This document shows, one piece after another, positions 54,413 through 64,000 of a DNA stretch of 64,000 bases. Within the stretch, counting starts at the first letter, position 1. Each line of letters begins with the position of its first letter. This DNA is from Psococerastis gibbosa (lineage: Eukaryota; Arthropoda; Insecta; Psocodea; Psocidae), in NCBI GenBank assembly GCA_963971405.1, contig OZ020487.1, forward strand, positions 38,413,039 to 38,477,038, read 5' to 3'. The notes below the pieces were generated by a model. The model was not told the origin of the DNA. It made no database searches and saw only the letters and a program-made list of their open reading frames with translations. A program made the translations under genes and the position numbers.

Positions 54413-54612
54413 AGCCCATAGGACAGTGGACCTCCTGATTATAGTGGATTCCCAACCACTTGGGAAACACAGTGAAGTCACACGATTAGTTCGGAGGTGA
54501 CCAGGACAAGTCCTACCATGTTTCCCTACCGGCACTGTGCACACGACCAAGTTATCTGCAGCTTTGAACCTGCTCTGGTCCGCTGGATTCAACTTGGTAT
54601 GGCGGTCGGCCT
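54413..54612 (-). repeat. Dispersed repeat D1, copy 2
   Basis: Reverse complement of 8384-8583 with few differences. Confidence 0.75.
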
Positions 54613-54742
54613 GATTCACTCTTAACTGCTAGGTCTAAAGGTAATACACGTATGTATCATGATTGTGCGTCATTATTAGCCAATCAAAACCCTTGTTACA
54701 TGGCTTTTAGACTACTGAGGGGTAGGCTCCATGAAGTGATAA

Positions 54743-54965
54743 AGGACAGGTAGAGTAGTTGCGCAGACTGTTACTTTCACCCGAAAGGTTGTTAGTTCGA
54801 GACCTACACTTACTGCATTTTCTGGCCATGCTTCGGAAGGCATGTATGGAAGGCGGTCTCGGGCCTTCCTAGTTGAGTATAAGAGAGGAATTTATAGCCC
54901 TAACTCAGCTAGGTTGGCTTAGTAATAGAACAAAAAGTCAATATTAATTAATTAATTAATTCATT
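54743..54965 (+). repeat. SINE1 copy, diverged
   Basis: Head with altered A box (GAGTAGTTGCGCAG) and B box (AGTTCGAGACC), normal body and a (TTAA)n tail instead of (TTTA)n. Confidence 0.8.
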
Positions 54966-56643
54966 AATAAAAGACTTCTAACGGCGCCTTCTGGGCAATT
55001 CCTATTTAAGGGGTGCTCCAAGTATAAAATTATATCATCAAAGGGAATTTTTATTGACTTACAGGGGGAAGGGGTTAAACATTGGTATTAATGTGCTAAC
55101 ACAATATTTGAACGCCTTTTAACTGAGCAACTTCTGCACATTTGCTGATAGGCAACCATGCAATTGCCAATACCTGCAATTTCACATTTAGGCAACCAAT
55201 CGTATTTTTTAACAGTTACCGATCTTAATTTATAATTCTCGGTCCAACGAGCCTCCGTCCTGCGAGCACCCTCCTCCCTCTCCGATGCTCTAGGAAACAC
55301 AATAACAGCCACAAATAATATCATTCAATTGCTAAGAGCCACCGGTCTCTTCTTCAACACTTAACCACCCCCCCCCCCTCCCCACTACTTACACAAAAGA
55401 ACGGATAACTCTCTACCACTAAATAATTGGTAAAAATTCCCAATTTCCTAGCGCAAATTCCCCACAGGGACCCGCGCTTTAAAAAAAAAAAAAAAAAAAA
55501 AATATAATTCCATATTACAATTCCTCCCTCTTAACTAATTTATGCTTTCCGAAATAAATACTTGGCATAATATCACTTACACGAGCTTAATGGATCCAAA
55601 CCTGCATTGGTAGCTCTATGGTATTTTCAATTTTATTATCGGTAGGTTCGAAGCCAAATAAATTTGTCGGCCATTAACCCATTAAGTAGGATAAAGAAAT
55701 TTTTCAATTCAATTTTACTATAAATGATAAATCAAAGGCAGTGCTGGCAAAAGGAAGAAACTGCATCCAACATCGATAGAAAAAATATAGTAATTAATAC
55801 CCTTGAAATGCCGAAGTCAAATTTCTCGTGAAATATTTCGGTCGCATACGAACCATAAATGAGATGTTACATTTAATAAAGGGTCAGTTGGACCTACACT
55901 GTCGGTCGTATTAGTAGTAGGCTATTACTTGTTTATACAACACATTCATCATTCATGTAATCGAGGAAAAATAGCTGTTATCTTTTTAATTCTTGGTCGC
56001 ACTGTAAATGCCTCATTTCATTCAAACGAGCGAAATGTATAATCATCCCTTGAAACACGCCCCTACGTCGAAACACGAAAGTTGTCAGTGATCTATTCGT
56101 CATAACAATATTGAGCGACGAGCGTGCTAGCAAGAAATAATGATTTGAAAGTGTAACATTGTACAGGTGATCCATCACCAAATCTAGACATTTTTTATAC
56201 CATAACGCATTGTGGCCGGGACCATTGTATTTTTGAAGCTTCTGGAGTCAGAAGGACTTTCGATTTAAATTAATGCAGAAAGTGTAAGGAAATGGTTTTG
56301 GCCTTCAACACGCGATTTTGGAATACCAAAGGGGTTAGAATAACCCCCGTATAGACTTGGCGAAATATCAAGGTTCGCAAGCGTTGGCCATATCAGATCA
56401 TCTTAGTTAGGTGCCCTCAACATGCAATTTCAGAAGCAGTACATTGACTGACCAAAATCCCTATTTTAATCATATGCGCAATGTTGCCGTTTATCTCTTT
56501 GAAGCTTGATTTTACTTCGCAACCCTGCCCCTCCCGTTATCCTAGAATTAACGAAACCCCCAATGCATAAGTTGTAAGGGGGCGGTAAATTGTCCCTTGG
56601 TGTGAAAACGTAATAAATTCTGCGGGCCTACTATACCGTTTAG
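54966..56643. other. No gene; C-run and A20 tract
   Basis: A C-rich run at 55369-55385 and A20 at 55482-55501. Minus ORF 55088-55324 has no motif. No shared repeat family was recognised. Confidence 0.4.
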
Positions 56644-56770
56644 TGTTAACTTATTCCTAGGGTTAAAAATGTAAACAAAACCATTTTGAATAGAACTTTC
56701 CATTGTAAAATGGTGTTGTTCAAATTTTTAATCTCAGTTTAAGATTAAAAAATATAATCGCCATAGTAGG
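56644..56770. repeat. Hairpin MITE F, fragment
   Basis: CTAGGGTTAAAAATGTAAAC, CATTTTGAATAGAACTTTCC and ATATAATCGCCATAG are the family's segments; one terminus is lost. Confidence 0.65.
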
Positions 56771-56850
56771 CCCACTGTTGACAAGTCTAAAAACAGCAAA
56801 ACCCTAAAATGCCAGGGTGAGTATCCCTGCCTGAAACTGTGTACTCATAA

Positions 56851-58372
56851 AGGGTCTTCACAGTGTTCGTGTTATCGAGTTATACCTAGTTAAGTGTGAT
56901 ATATCAAGCTAAGTTAACACACCGATAACCCGACAACCAGCTAACACGAGTCGGTCAGCGTAACACCTGTGTTTGCACCATTCGTTTGCACTGCGCATGC
57001 TCATGGACTCACAGAACATCGTATAATTATATATTAGGGCTGCCACATTCCGTGGTTTAACTCAGAATTCCGTGGGAAATAATTCTATTCCGAGAAATTT
57101 CCGGAATCAACAATTTTTGAGGTTTTTCTGTAGATTTTTGGGGAAATACCTATGCATACCAATATTTGTATGTCAATTTATGGAATCATGTCAATTTGTG
57201 ATGGTTGAATCTGAAGCTGATGGGTATTTTTTATCGGCTGCAATTTAAAGTTACAATTAAAATTTAAAATAACCAGATAAGGTTAGGAACCAGGGTCATG
57301 GACAGATGAGAGTTAAAAAAATCATATCATATAAAGGGGACCAACATTTTAAAAAATTCCGGAGTATTCTGTATTCCGTGAATTATTTAAAAATTGTTAG
57401 GAATACGGCTGAAGTCGTTTGGCTGCCCAGCCTGGTACTCATCGTAGCTTACCATCATTAGTAATTAGTGCATTTAGTTTTTTTTTCTACTACTGCACCT
57501 AATAAGCTAAGTGATGAAGCAGTGGCACACCTAAATTTCAAATCATGTAAATAGGATTAAAGAAGCTTGTGTTTTGATATTACTAAATAATTAACGGAAA
57601 AATTAAAAATTAATTAGACTTATATTGTGTTTGCAATTGAAAACTTCACTGCACTTTACAGAATAGTCAGCAGCACAGAACACCAAAATAGCATGCAGTA
57701 CCGCGTAGGCCAAAAGTAAATTACAGTATTACAACCCTTCACATTGAACTGTAGCCTACGTACCTACAGTACCCACTGTTCTTAGGTACTCAAAAATTGT
57801 TGACCCCGGAATAGAATTATTTCCCACGGAATTCTGAGGTAAACCACGGAATGTGGCAGCCCTAATATATAATTATACGATGTTCTGTGGTTGGAGTCCA
57901 TGAGCATGCGTAGTGCAAACGAATGGTGCAAACACAGGTGTTACGCTGACCGACTCGTCAGCTAACCAGCGTGCTATCCTAAACCCACTTCTAGTTGGTT
58001 AACATGTTATTTACCTTGCTATAGCTCAGGTTTGACCGCCGCCATATTTGTTTTTGTCGATTGATTTGAAACACGCGTTTAAAATTTTGTAGCATTTAAA
58101 TTTATTTGAATAATCTATTATCACAAGCACTTACCGTAAATACTTAAAATTATAATAACCAAAATGAACAAAAAATATAAACAAATGTGGCACTAGAATA
58201 AAGTTCTGCCACTTTCTTTAAACCCGTGTCACGAACGTCTGACTACTACCACGTTGTTTACTCTGTCGATATAGCATGATAACTCACTCCCGAGGTCCAT
58301 TCACGATTGTGTGTTAACTTGAATAGCACATCTAACTCGATAACTCGATAACAAGAACACTGTGAAGACCCC
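56851..58372 (-). mobile_element. 520-bp inverted-repeat element, copy split by a 1013-bp insert
   Basis: Termini AGGGTCTTCACAGTGTTCG and GAACACTGTGAAGACCCC. Outside the insert it matches 17580-18099 in reverse (GAACTCTATTCTAGTGCC-type and GTTTGACCGCCGCC segments). It is interrupted at CAGCTAAC. Confidence 0.88.
56946..57958. mobile_element. 1013-bp inverted-repeat element, 8-bp duplication
   Basis: The termini ACGAGTCGGTCAGCG and CGCTGACCGACTCGT are exact complements, and terminal arms of about 170 bp continue with few mismatches (GTAACACCTGTGTTTGC, AGGGCTGCCACATTCCG, GGGAAATAATTCTATTCCG). A perfect duplication CAGCTAAC lies at 56938-56945 and 57959-57966. The 8-bp length fits hAT, P or Merlin elements; the ends do not look like standard hAT. 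There is no transposase frame in the ~650-bp middle. Confidence 0.93.
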
Positions 58373-58569
58373 TATTGTACGTACACATCATAGAATTTAT
58401 TGAGTACGATAATCAAAGTAAGCAATTTGACTGTGTTGTTTTTTGGGCAACCAAATGGTTCCACTGCACTAGTAATAAACAGGATTCTTTCGGAAAATTT
58501 GAGGAGTAGGACAGAACGAGTTTGGTGTTGAGGTTGGCGCGCAGTCCTGGAAAGGGAAAGACCTCGGTA

Positions 58570-58716
58570 CTATAAAAATATTCTTTGCACCATTTTGTGT
58601 TACCTTGTTGCATTGGATGCAAGGCATAACAAAAATTGTGCAAAGAATATTTTTACATTGTTGCACAGGATCAAAACATTCCATGTCCATACGTTTCTCA
58701 TTTTGCGTGGACTATA
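58570..58716. mobile_element. Long-hairpin MITE, truncated copy
   Basis: Right end GCGTGGACTATA and right arm as at 44043-44243; the left arm is cut near ATAAAAATATTCTTTGC. Confidence 0.85.
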
Positions 58717-58784
58717 CTGATTTACCCACCCTTCATAATTCTTGCAACAAATCAATAATACCGTACATTATGATGAATCACTAG

Positions 58785-58946
58785 AATCCGGGATGATAGG
58801 CCGTTGTCGTCCCCCTGCCCACACAGTTGCTACTAAGCCTCAGAGATACAATATTAGAAGTCTACGCAGTTCCACTGAAGATGTCGACCGCAGATATTGA
58901 CGAAACGTTTGTAAGTACACTTTCAGAACTACCACGGCCTATCATT
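58785..58946 (+). repeat. D6 repeat, full copy
   Basis: GGATGATAGGCCGTTGTCG to ACCACGGCCTATCAT, core CACTGAAGATGTCGACC and TTGACGAAACGTTTG. Confidence 0.75.
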
Positions 58947-58949
58947 ACA

Positions 58950-59881
58950 CATTACAACACAGTAATAATGGCAGGGCAGGCAATGCATTTCAGCGTGAAG
59001 TTTCTATCATATTTTTTTTAAAAAAATTTTTTGCGCAAAAGCAAATAGGTTTTAGGGAAAGCCAACTGTCTGGTTTCGTTACTCAACTTAACACCTAAAA
59101 CATGCCTGAAGGTAGAAATCATCGATAGAAACGTTTCGCAGAAATATTATTTTTGAGTCATTTTTCATTAAAATTAAGTTATTTTTATTTTTTTACCCCC
59201 AGAAGCAAACTATCAAGGGGTAAGCGACCCCCCGCATTTTATCAACATTAAGAACGACTAGAATATATGTGAATGTAAAAGAAATCGTTGGAGCCGTTTT
59301 TGAGAAATAATTTTTTTAGGCGTTTTATTGGAGTTTTTTGAAAATAAACCCCCCCCCCCCAAATTGAGTTAGCCCAAAAAAAAATGATGATTTTTGTGAA
59401 CCTACATGCCAAATTTCACTCAAATCCACTGAGTAGTTTGCCCGGAAATCGACGAACAGACAGACAGACCGACAGACAGACATTTTGTAAAAACCACTTT
59501 TTTGGTTTATTAACACCAATAACGACTACAATACATGTGAATTAAAAAGAAATGGTTGGAGCCGTTTTTGAGAAATAATTTTTTTTGACGTTTTTTTGGA
59601 GTTTTTTGAGAATGAAACCCTCCCAAATTGAGTTAGCCCAAAAAAAAAAAAAGTCTTGAGGTATGATTTTTGTGAACCTACATGCCGAATTTCATCAAAA
59701 TCGACCGAGTAGTTTGCCCGGAAATCGATGCACAGACAGACAGACAGACAGACATTTCGTAAAAACCACTTTTTTGGGTTCCTGGGACCTGAAAACGTGT
59801 AAATCCGTTGAAATCTCGGAATCGAAAATTTCGACCATCACAAAGCTTTCCTTATACTACGTATAAATTGGAAAGCAACAA
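58950..59881 (-). mobile_element. R900 family, copy 4, with internal overlap duplication
   Basis: Left side truncated (starts in the ACACAGTAATAATGGCAGG region). At 59508 the sequence jumps back to the TTATTAACACCAATAACG position already passed at 59240, so about 270 bp are present twice. Right end GTATAAATTGGAAAGCA is normal. Confidence 0.85.
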
Positions 59882-61423
59882 AGCGTGCTGTAGCATTGCT
59901 TACTTAAATGGATAAGGCAGAAGGGAAATAGCGCTTTCAACCGTGTCTTTCTCTTTTCTCGTTTGAGTTTAACTTAACGTGATTAATTACAATTAGGCTA
60001 TTTTTTTGTCCGCACTCTTAAGAATCAATTTTTTTTAATTGAACCATCTACTATTTGACAGTTGACAACAATACGAAGATACTTGGCAAGGCTTATGTTT
60101 TTAATCCACTGCGTAATAAGGCTTTCCTATCTGTCAATTTGTAAGTTGCTATCGTTAAGTGTGGAATTATACTACCAATGAAAGTATTCTTATTCTAGTT
60201 ATCCTGAATATGACGAGTATGCCTTTTCTACATTAAAAAAATAAGCCTCGCCAAGTGTCTTTGTATTGTGGTATCATCTAAATTTAAGAAAAGTGTAGGC
60301 GGTAGTTCCGCAGTAGGAACCACAGTTTGACTAAAACTCTTATCAATTTTGCAGATGACTGACGTCATAGAATTCTGGACATGCGAACCCAAGTTTCTCA
60401 ACCTTTCACCCTTAAGTAAAGGTCAACAGACAACTTGAGGTTAAGTGAAATTGACAGTTGACTTAGTTGATGCCCTCCTCTTAATATTTGATGAACACAA
60501 CCAGTTCTCATGCTTGTATTTCCTGTACTTTTCATTTAATACGATTTAATTATCTTTCAATCAATTTTCCATGGGCTATAGGAAAAGCTAGTGAAGTTTT
60601 GTCTGTCTAAATATTCTGAAACTTTAGGCAGAGATTTGGAGATATTTTGCAAATGATTGACGGCATGGTATTTTTGACTAAATTCCTTGTTCGTCAGCCG
60701 CAAAGATTTGAAAAATAATTACTCTAAAAAGACCGGTAAAATGTGCTCAATTGATTTTATACAATATTGGTAGTTCTTTGGGTGAATAGCCTGCGTTTTG
60801 AGAAAACTTTAATTTTCATAAGCATTTTTCATCTGACTATTGTCATCCCTTTGCGGCTGTAGGCTATGCCTAACGAGAAACTAAATGATTTCGTCTAAAA
60901 GACTTGGTCGTCATTAATATTTATTTGCAAAAGGTTTTGAAATCTCTGCCTTAAACCTAAGTGTACCTGCTAGAACTGCAAAAGTTTTATACTGCTGCTA
61001 GCTAGTTTGGCAATTTACTCATGAAAAACATCAGCGGGACAAAAGTCTACTCGTTGATTAAGGGACAGATTTTGAAAATATTTTGCCGTGTATTTTTTAC
61101 AAAATTAATTCTCGTTCTACAGCCGACTAATTTATAACTTACTATAACTATAAAATCGGTTTAATTAATTTTATCGCGGTTTACAGAAGTAATAATATTT
61201 ACATAGCCCAGTAAGTTGAGGAAATGTAAATTTCCTACGAAAGCTTGCATTTTTCAGAGTTTTTGCAGCTGCGGAACGGGAAATTAATTAATTTTGTAGA
61301 AAATCCACGGAAATTACTTACTCACAAAAGATTTTTTTTAAATCTCTCTTAAGTGCTTACTTATTTAAATAAAATATAAACACTTTAGTTCCTTTTGTTT
61401 GCTGCTTTATGTCCATTTACACC
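59882..61423. other. Downstream flank of the protease gene, no features
   Basis: About 1.5 kb of AT-rich sequence without recognised repeat or gene. On the minus strand it contains the 3' UTR of the protease; an AATAAG hexamer lies about 60 bases past the stop, but no clear AATAAA was noted. Confidence 0.45.
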
Positions 61424-61726
61424 TCACCAACTCCATTTGGCCGTATTTTTACTGTGTGAATTAATAAAGTCCTTGTTATTTGCAACACTAGTGTAAAGAG
61501 CCGGGAAATACTTGTCGGTGCAGCCGCCAGCGAGGACCCCCTCGGAAACTATGCCGATTTGTTTTTGGCCAGCCATGAGCGGTCCCCCGGAATCTCCAAA
61601 ACATGAATTAGTCGTCGTGCATACTTTGTCATCGTTGATGGCCGGGTGGTAATCTGCTCTCTTCTTGCACTCGGGCAGGCCAACAACATAGGCAGTTGCG
61701 TAGCGTAAATGTCGAGAATAACCTCC
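61424..61726 (-). CDS. S1 serine protease, last coding exon (catalytic Ser)
   Basis: This is the final coding exon of a chymotrypsin-fold protease, 100 residues plus a TGA stop at 61424-61426. It opens after a CTATAG acceptor in phase 0, which matches the end of the upstream exon at 63350. Near residue 45 is CFGDSGGPL with the nucleophile Ser195. Cysteines at exon residues 20, 36, 42 and 69 fit the family pairs 168-182 and 191-220. FPALYTSV fits the usual PxxYTxV near the C-terminus. The pocket is unusual: the residue at 189 is Asn, not Asp (trypsin) or Ser (chymotrypsin), position 215 is Glu instead of Trp, and 226 is Ala instead of Gly. Substrate preference therefore cannot be called. The fold and role as a serine endopeptidase are known for the family; secretion is inferred. 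A digestive or haemolymph role is possible but the sequence does not show it. Confidence 0.93.
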   Translation of the reverse strand, partial: GGYSRHLRYATAYVVGLPECKKRADYHPAINDDKVCTTTNSCFGDSGGPLMAGQKQIGIVSEGVLAGGCTDKYFPALYTSVANNKDFINSHSKNTAKWSW

Positions 61727-61865
61727 CTATAGGATGAAAATAAACGGAATATTACACTAATGATGTGAAAGAAGGGAAGAAATTCATAGTAAGAAAGCCT
61801 ATGGGCACCAAAGAACAGAAGACTCCTCTAATCCACTTAACTTACAATAGAAGAAATACATAATG

Positions 61866-61935
61866 ACTCTTTGTTCTATTACTAAGCCAACCTAGCGGAG
61901 TTAGGGCTATAAAACCCTCTCTTACGCTCAACTAG
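61866..61935 (-). repeat. SINE1 fragment in the protease intron
   Basis: TTCTATTACTAAGCCAACC, GGAGTTAGGGCTATAAAAC and TCTCTTACGCTCAACTAG are the reverse complement of the SINE1 body. Confidence 0.8.
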
Positions 61936-62054
61936 AAATTGAAAATTGCTGTGACAGGTCAAATACCCGATAATTTCATAAGGAGAACCATCAAGTTGAA
62001 AGCTGCTGCGTCCACTAGAGTTCTAATTGGGAGAGATGGGACATTCAATCACGC

Positions 62055-62190
62055 TATGCATGCCCCCCCCCCCCGAAATAAATTTTTGTATGTAAACCTC
62101 CATTGTTTGAAGAATTCATCCATTAATAAAATTCATTAATAAATTACTTACATTTTTTTGGACCTCCCCCCCCCCTGAAATGGCCTTGAC
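62055..62190. repeat. Poly-C bracketed segment
   Basis: Two C-runs (62063-62075, 62166-62176) enclose an AT-rich segment, as in the hAT MITEs with poly-G/C cores; termini are not clear. Confidence 0.45.
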
Positions 62191-62378
62191 GCAAAGGATA
62201 TTGAATTTATAGTGCCACATGCTACATTTTGATTGACCAATAAGAGCGGTGGTCTCGTGTAAGCGGGTGGTTCTAGCCCAATACAGTTTGAATTAAGCTG
62301 ATGATCAGTGATCAACATAGTGTTTTTTTTAAGGACTTTTTATAGACTCATGCCGACTTATAGTGAGCCATAAGTCCC

Positions 62379-62572
62379 TTGTCCAATGCCAACGACCCCA
62401 TGGATTTCGGACATGCTTTGTGTTGTTTCCATGTGAAATTTTGGCCATTGGCATACGATCTCGATGTCAACCTACACCGGCTACAAGCGATAATGGACAA
62501 GCCGAGACAAGCTTACCATTGCCGCAATGAAACAGGCGAAAGCATGACTTAACCAAGTACAGATACGAGTCT
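62379..62572 (+). repeat. Dispersed repeat D2, copy 2
   Basis: See 27684-27873; the shared right edge is GTACAGATACGAGTC. Confidence 0.75.
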
Positions 62573-62904
62573 TGAATTAAACTATTATTAAGATGACTAC
62601 TCGAGACTCAGGTATGCCCTCAACTCTGTTGTCCGCCCTGCTTGTTGACCCCCGTTAAGTTGTTTACATTTCCCGGTATTTTCTATGTATGTTTGCAACC
62701 CTATCAGCTGGTCACATTTCCAACACGAAGATTTGACTATCGTCTCCCGCTTAACTTATGAGTTATGGTTAGTTGCGATCTATTCTATTTTATTATCATT
62801 GGTCCACACAGAGCTCACACGCTGAAGATGTTAGCCGGAGAGCTCGACTAAACGTAGGGAAGTAACATTTCACATCGACCTACCCTGTTATTTCTACTAT
62901 ATTC

Positions 62905-63075
62905 TCATCGAGGACGGATCCAGTCCATTCGGGGGGGGGGGGGGTAGTTGTTTGTCAAAATAGGAAAAACATATGTTGAATCGATGGATCGATTAGATCA
63001 GGGCATAATAAATTAATTTACAATAGATCAATAGATTTAATAAATTGGGGGGGGGGGGCAGCTACCCCCTACCCT
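62905..63075. repeat. Poly-G bracketed segment, hAT-like
   Basis: GAGGACGGATCCAG then a G-run (62931-62944), and a second G-run at 63046-63058. The left part resembles the CGGATCC end of 28222-28392. Confidence 0.5.
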
Positions 63076-63349
63076 ACTAGTTTGGCGTGATGCCCAACAG
63101 AATGTCAGAATGTCTGGGAAACCTAGAATAGAAAGAATATCTCTGTATTGAGTCATAATATGAAACAATAGGCGTTCTAAAACCTCAGACACAATAACAA
63201 TAAGTCAATAAATTAATAAACAAATGAAGCTCTTAAAAATAGCCTAGAGCAATATACCTATAGAATCATGAAAAGAACACCAGCTGTCTAGGTCCCCATC
63301 ATGCCTTCCACATATAAGCATTGGTCTACGAGGTGCCTCTTCAGCTTAC

Positions 63350-63638
63350 TTCTAAAAGCTGTCGTTTCTTCCTACCTACCTGCTCATTTTTCCCCCATCC
63401 AACAACCTGGACCTTTTGGGTTGCTTCGGCGCGAGCTTTTTGGAGGGTAACTGGCTTAATAGATTCGGAGAATTCGATGAGATTTTCGACTTCCATAATG
63501 GCAATATCGTGGACCATGAAGCGGTCGCTGGTGTCGTAATTAGGGTGTGGATAGAAGTTTTTCACGACATTGGCTGTTCCACCGCTATAATCATCTTCAA
63601 ACGGCTTAGCGGTGCCATATATCACTTTGTAAGTGGAA
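63350..63638 (-). CDS. S1 serine protease, internal exon (catalytic Asp)
   Basis: The exon lies between a TTTTTTTACAG acceptor and a GTAAGC donor. It starts with one base that completes a codon and runs 96 residues to a whole codon, so it joins in frame to the exon at 61424-61726 across a 1623-bp intron. It holds YKVIYGTA (the strand after the His loop), the YPHPNYD segment, HDIAIMEVE with catalytic Asp102, and VVGWG at positions 137-142. The partner cysteine of the usual 136-201 bond is missing (VQVVGWG where trypsins have C..SGWG). The stretch GRKKRQ near the end is very basic and sits in a surface-loop region. No TAAHC is present between this exon and the window edge, so the His57 and signal-peptide exons lie beyond 64000. 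The ATG-initiated frame on this strand begins upstream in the intron and should not be taken as a start. Confidence 0.92.
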
Positions 63639-64000
63639 CTGTAAAAAAACAAAAATTTAAAATATATATATTAAAAAAATGAGGACATTCAGTATCCAAA
63701 ATGATATCTAGTGAAATATACTGTTGTTTCTCTGGCACACATTAAACAAGATCCATGAGAGAGTTTCTCCAGTGACCTTGTAGAAGTGATACAATAGGGG
63801 TATTCACTGCGCTTCAATTTCCCTTAGGGAAAGTAGGAATAGAACTCCAGTTTTTCTACACAGAAAAATAATTGCCATGGAAAGGTGTATCTCTACGTTT
63901 CCGACTTTACCCGACCTCGCCAGACTTATTTCCAAAGTTTCTTTGCCTTCGGCTATTAACTTAATAACATCTGCTGTAGTCCACCTCTTTGTTGTTTTTT

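Larger units (their letters stand above)
61727..63349 (-). other. Protease intron loaded with repeats
   Basis: This 1623-bp intron separates the Asp and Ser exons. It contains a minus-strand SINE fragment (61866-61935), two clusters of poly-C or poly-G runs (62066-62180, 62932-63060) and a dispersed repeat at 62379-62572. I see no other exon in it. Confidence 0.8.

Noticed and set aside
1-64000. Poly-G/C runs as assembly artefacts
   Set aside because: They sit at consistent positions inside defined transposons with perfect target duplications, so most look real, although exact run lengths may be unreliable.

Overview
This is a repeat-dominated stretch of animal nuclear DNA, most likely from an arthropod with a large genome. 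I cannot name the species. The reasons: introns with GT..AG borders, tRNA-derived SINEs with A and B boxes, many 5'-truncated non-LTR retrotransposon (LINE) tails, dozens of short non-autonomous DNA transposons (MITEs) with recognisable target-site duplications, a 72-bp satellite array, and only two loci with convincing protein-coding signal in 64 kb. There is nothing bacterial about it.

Genes. Near the right end, on the minus strand, are two exons of a chymotrypsin-fold (S1) serine protease: 63350-63638 carries the catalytic-Asp region, and 61424-61726 carries the catalytic Ser (GDSGGP) and the stop codon. The His-bearing and signal-peptide exons lie beyond base 64000. The second locus is the first coding exon of an unrecognised protein on the plus strand (52166-52572), with a GT donor and no following exon recognised. 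Almost every other open frame is chance, or lies in a repeat.

Layout. 0.4-11 kb: LINE relics, tRNA-Glu SINEs, two copies of a ~0.9-kb family I call R900 (ends GCTTTCCAATTTAT), one of them holding a SINE at a datable empty site. 12.2-13.3 kb: 72-bp satellite. 14-20 kb: hAT-type MITEs with poly-G/C cores, a 520-bp inverted-repeat element, LINE relics. 20-31 kb and 35-47 kb: six ~380-bp composite PIF/Harbinger-like MITEs (TWA target sites, ends GGCGCCCATTCC or GGCGGGGTTTCC), two short 150-bp relatives and one 439-bp relative, mixed with hAT MITEs and SINEs. 41-45 kb: tandem duplication, hairpin elements, R900. 47-52 kb: hAT MITE, SINE with a complete tRNA cloverleaf head. 56.8-58.4 kb: a second 520-bp element split by a 1013-bp element with a perfect 8-bp duplication. 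58.5-60 kb: hairpin MITE, a structured dispersed repeat, R900. 61.4-64 kb: the protease.

The repeats form a readable record of nesting: SINE in R900, SINE in hAT, hAT in LINE, 1013-bp element in 520-bp element, and one Harbinger-like MITE inside another with the composite then multiplying. The most interesting points are that composite family, the set of unrelated hAT MITE families that share poly-G/C cores, and a dispersed repeat with a hammerhead-like core. Family names (H, R900, D1-D6 and so on) are mine. All assignments come from reading the sequence; no database search was possible.
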